Assembly: GCA_964648115.1 (NCBI GenBank)
Contig: CAZYME010000015.1
Location: forward strand, 1-64,000
DNA length: 64,000 nucleotides
Direction of reading: 5' to 3'
Origin: CAZYME01 sp964648115
Lineage (GTDB): Bacteria; Pseudomonadota; Gammaproteobacteria; Legionellales; Legionellaceae
The position numbers and the translations under genes were made by a program. Below the pieces are notes generated by a model. The model had not been told where the DNA came from. It did no database searches and was given only the letters and a program-made list of their open reading frames with translations. The first letter of the stretch is position 1, and each line of letters opens with the position of its first letter. Shown here piece after piece: positions 62,094 through 64,000 of this stretch.

Positions 62094-62540
62094 ATGCATA
62101 AAAAAATAATGATACTGGTAGGTCTCATAGCCTCTTTACAAGTGCAGGCATTTCCATGTTTTTTAACCATGGTAAAAGACAACTGCTGGGCCAATTATAA
62201 TGTAACAGTTGAGGTAACCAACGCGACGACTGGAAAGCTGATTACGACTATTATTGTTCCACAAGGCCAACCATGGGTTAGACAACAATTTGTTTGCCAA
62301 CCTGCAGATACGATTTCTCTCACAGCTACGTTCACTCCCGTTTTTTGGCAAAGTGACAAAGACAAAGTTTATGCTGCTCAACACACATGGACTTTTCCTC
62401 AGGCAGTTGCTGCCGGTGATACTGCTTGGAATATTAATGTTTGCTATCCTGCAGAGTTTTCAGAAGTGCCTTTACCCCCTGAGGCTGGTGCAAACTGTAA
62501 GTGTGATATAGATAGCATCCCGCCCGTTAAGCCACAATGA
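62094..62540 (+). CDS. Secreted Cys-rich protein of unknown function
   Basis: I do not recognise this 148-residue protein. It has a signal peptide (MHKKIMILVGLIASLQVQA, cleavage near 19). The mature part looks like a small beta-sandwich (ATTGKLITTIIVPQG, LTATFTPVFW) with about six Cys, ending in a Pro-rich tail with CKC. It is probably periplasmic or secreted and disulfide-bonded. It is a single gene followed by a perfect palindrome. Confidence 0.78.
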   Translation: MHKKIMILVGLIASLQVQAFPCFLTMVKDNCWANYNVTVEVTNATTGKLITTIIVPQGQPWVRQQFVCQPADTISLTATFTPVFWQSDKDKVYAAQHTWTFPQAVAAGDTAWNINVCYPAEFSEVPLPPEAGANCKCDIDSIPPVKPQ

Positions 62541-62545
62541 TATTT

Positions 62546-62629
62546 GTAGCCTTGATGCAGCGCAGCGTAATCAAGGTTTTTTGAATGCTGATGATTAACC
62601 TTGATTACGCTGCGCTGCATCAAGGCTAC
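62546..62629. repeat. Perfect palindromic repeat after the secreted protein gene
   Basis: Two 33-base arms (62546-62578, starting gtagccttgatgcagcgcag, and 62597-62629) are exact complements around an 18-base loop. The arm is a variant of the gtagcctgga family. Arm length equals that of family A copy 1. It lies six bases after the stop codon at 62540, so it may end or protect the transcript. Confidence 0.92.
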
Positions 62630-62675
62630 CTTAAACTCTAAAAGAAACACTGCATACGTTCTAGGAGCTGTATAG

Positions 62676-63743
62676 ATGACTCATCTAAGACATAAAATTG
62701 GTCAAATGTTAATTATGGGTTTTTCGGGTTGCGAAATTGATAAGCATAGCCCGGTTGTGAAATGGCTACAGCAAGATAGTATTGGCGGGGTAATACTGTT
62801 CGATATCGATTGGCAAACAAAATCCCACGGTAAAAATTTAAGAAACCGAGAGCAGATTAAGCTTCTGACACAACAACTGAATCACTTTGCCGCACGTGAT
62901 GAAGATAGCCTGCCACTTTTTATTGCACTGGACTATGAGGGTGGGGTTGTTGATAGGCTTGCTAATATCGATGGATGCATGAAAACGATGAAACCTCAGG
63001 ATCAGGCGCTACTCCCTGATGAAGCCTTATACTTGGAGGCCGAAAAAATGGCGGTCACGTTAAAAGAGCTTGGGTTTAATCTTAATTTTGCTCCAGTTGT
63101 TGATGTAAATTTAAATGATGAACAGGGGATCATAGGTAAGTTGGGTCGTAGTTTTTCATCCCAACCCACAGAAATAATTCGAGCAGCTAAACAATTTGTG
63201 ACTGCTTTTAGCAAACATGGTCTCACTTGTGCCTATAAACATTTCCCTGGTCATGGGAGCGCCTCCGGTGATTCACATGAAGGGTTTGTTGATGTAACCG
63301 CACAATATAATGATAACGAGCTAGTACCATACAAAGCATTGTTAAATGACACAACATTGCCGGTGATGGTGATGACAGCGCATGTCATAAATCGCAACCT
63401 GGATAGCAGCGGTTTACCAGCCACGCTCTCCCATCCCATTCTCAATGATTTATTACGGGATGAAATTGGTTTTGACGGAGTCATTGTCAGTGACGACTTA
63501 CAAATGCAGGCTATTACAAATCATTATGCGCTTGCTGAAGCATTATGTTTAACAATCAATGCCGGCGCCGACATGCTAATTTTTGGAAATCAATTAGGTA
63601 GTAATACAGCAACGGAAGTGGTGGATCAGATTGAACAACTTATCAATTGCAGCGCTATCGAGCCTGCCCGCATAGAACAAGCATATCAGAGAATTTCACG
63701 CCTCAAGCAACGACAACATACTTGTGAATTTGCAAAGGCATAA
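62676..63743 (+). CDS. nagZ: Beta-N-acetylhexosaminidase NagZ (GH3)
   Basis: NagZ cuts GlcNAc from GlcNAc-anhydroMurNAc peptides in cell-wall recycling. The GH3 motif is KHFPGHGSASGDSHEG, with the His-Asp acid/base dyad (DSH), and the nucleophile Asp is in VIVSDDLQMQAI. The 355-residue single domain is typical. It starts MTHLRHKIGQMLIMGFSG with no signal peptide, so it is cytoplasmic. It complements anmK at 34854. Confidence 0.93.
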   Translation: MTHLRHKIGQMLIMGFSGCEIDKHSPVVKWLQQDSIGGVILFDIDWQTKSHGKNLRNREQIKLLTQQLNHFAARDEDSLPLFIALDYEGGVVDRLANIDGCMKTMKPQDQALLPDEALYLEAEKMAVTLKELGFNLNFAPVVDVNLNDEQGIIGKLGRSFSSQPTEIIRAAKQFVTAFSKHGLTCAYKHFPGHGSASGDSHEGFVDVTAQYNDNELVPYKALLNDTTLPVMVMTAHVINRNLDSSGLPATLSHPILNDLLRDEIGFDGVIVSDDLQMQAITNHYALAEALCLTINAGADMLIFGNQLGSNTATEVVDQIEQLINCSAIEPARIEQAYQRISRLKQRQHTCEFAKA

Positions 63744-63762
63744 AGAGGGAGTTTTGAATACT

Positions 63763-63838
63763 TGGTGGCCAGAGGCGGAATCGAACCGCCGACACAAGGA
63801 TTTTCAATCCTTTGCTCTACCGACTGAGCTATCTGGCC
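63763..63838 (-). tRNA. tRNA-Phe (anticodon GAA)
   Basis: The minus strand reads ggccagatagctcagtcggt and ends ctggccACCA, 76 bases with encoded CCA. The anticodon loop ttGAAaa gives Phe. The T arm is GGTTCGATTCC and the acceptor stem pairs fully. It is convergent with nagZ, with 19 bases between them. Confidence 0.97.
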
Positions 63839-64000
63839 ACAAGAGGCTGCTATTAGACTCCGAGAACGAATTTGAGTCAAGGGGATGTGAAAAATTTTTC
63901 TGGAGGTAATTTAGAAATGTCCGTTTTATCAAATTAGAAAAAGCCGCCCAGGTTATCTAGGCAGTTAAAATGTCTTAAGATAAAGGTGGACCACCTCAGT

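Noticed and set aside
63840..64000. Hairpin gccgcccagg/ctaggcag near the window end as a terminator
   Set aside because: Pairing is short and interrupted and no T-run follows. The stretch continues beyond the window, so I left it unassigned.

Overview
The window looks like chromosomal DNA of a gammaproteobacterium of the order Legionellales, most probably a Legionella species. This is inferred from the moderately AT-rich genes, the order plsX-fabH-fabD-fabG-acpP-fabF-mltG-tmk-holB-PilZ-tatD, an EnhA-like L,D-transpeptidase, an ankyrin-tailed methyltransferase and dispersed palindromic repeats. No similarity search was possible, so the genus is an inference. Coding density is high, and most genes are recognisable housekeeping or envelope genes.

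Layout. About 0.1-8.4 kb is a surface polysaccharide region: an acyltransferase on +, then a minus-strand operon of a Wzm/Wzt-type ABC exporter, a glycosyltransferase, a sugar C-methyltransferase, a 3,5-epimerase and an NDP-sugar epimerase/reductase. A secreted metallophosphoesterase lies beside it. About 8.5-15.8 kb has rnhB, a PlsC-like acyltransferase, the elongasome pair rodA/mrdA, rlmH, rsfS and a POT peptide transporter. About 15.9-20.4 kb carries hutU, hutH, rnhA and dnaQ. About 20.4-24.5 kb mixes an L,D-transpeptidase, erpA, an unknown two-helix membrane protein and mnmA, with several palindromic repeats between them. About 24.5-36 kb is the yceD-rpmF-plsX-fab-acpP-fabF-mltG-tmk-holB-PilZ-tatD-anmK block for fatty acid, phospholipid and cell-wall synthesis.

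About 36-43.4 kb is more accessory: an MFS transporter, sdaA, glsA, two proteins with no recognised function (one is a methyltransferase with an ankyrin-like tail) and a decayed PAS-GGDEF gene. About 43.4-54.6 kb holds two divergent envelope operons: kdsD-kdsC-lptC-lptA-lptB running into trpG-trpD-trpC on minus, and mlaFEDCB-ibaG-murA plus a Nif3-like gene on +. About 54.7-59.9 kb encodes a six-helix membrane protein, a UbiA-family prenyltransferase resembling decaprenyl-phosphate phosphoribosyltransferase, a GT-C enzyme resembling mycobacterial AftB, and a PglF/WbpM-type dehydratase. The end has an amino-acid permease, tRNA-Ser(GGA), a secreted Cys-rich protein, nagZ and tRNA-Phe(GAA).

The most interesting items are: (i) the UbiA/AftB-like pair, which suggests a polyprenyl-phosphate-pentose glycosylation route in a Gram-negative; (ii) several families of palindromic MITE/REP-like elements, one lying in frame inside holB and another with compensatory base changes in its arms; (iii) the PAS-GGDEF pseudogene with two nonsense codons, a frameshift and an internal deletion; and (iv) the ankyrin-tailed methyltransferase and two orphan proteins that could be secreted effectors.
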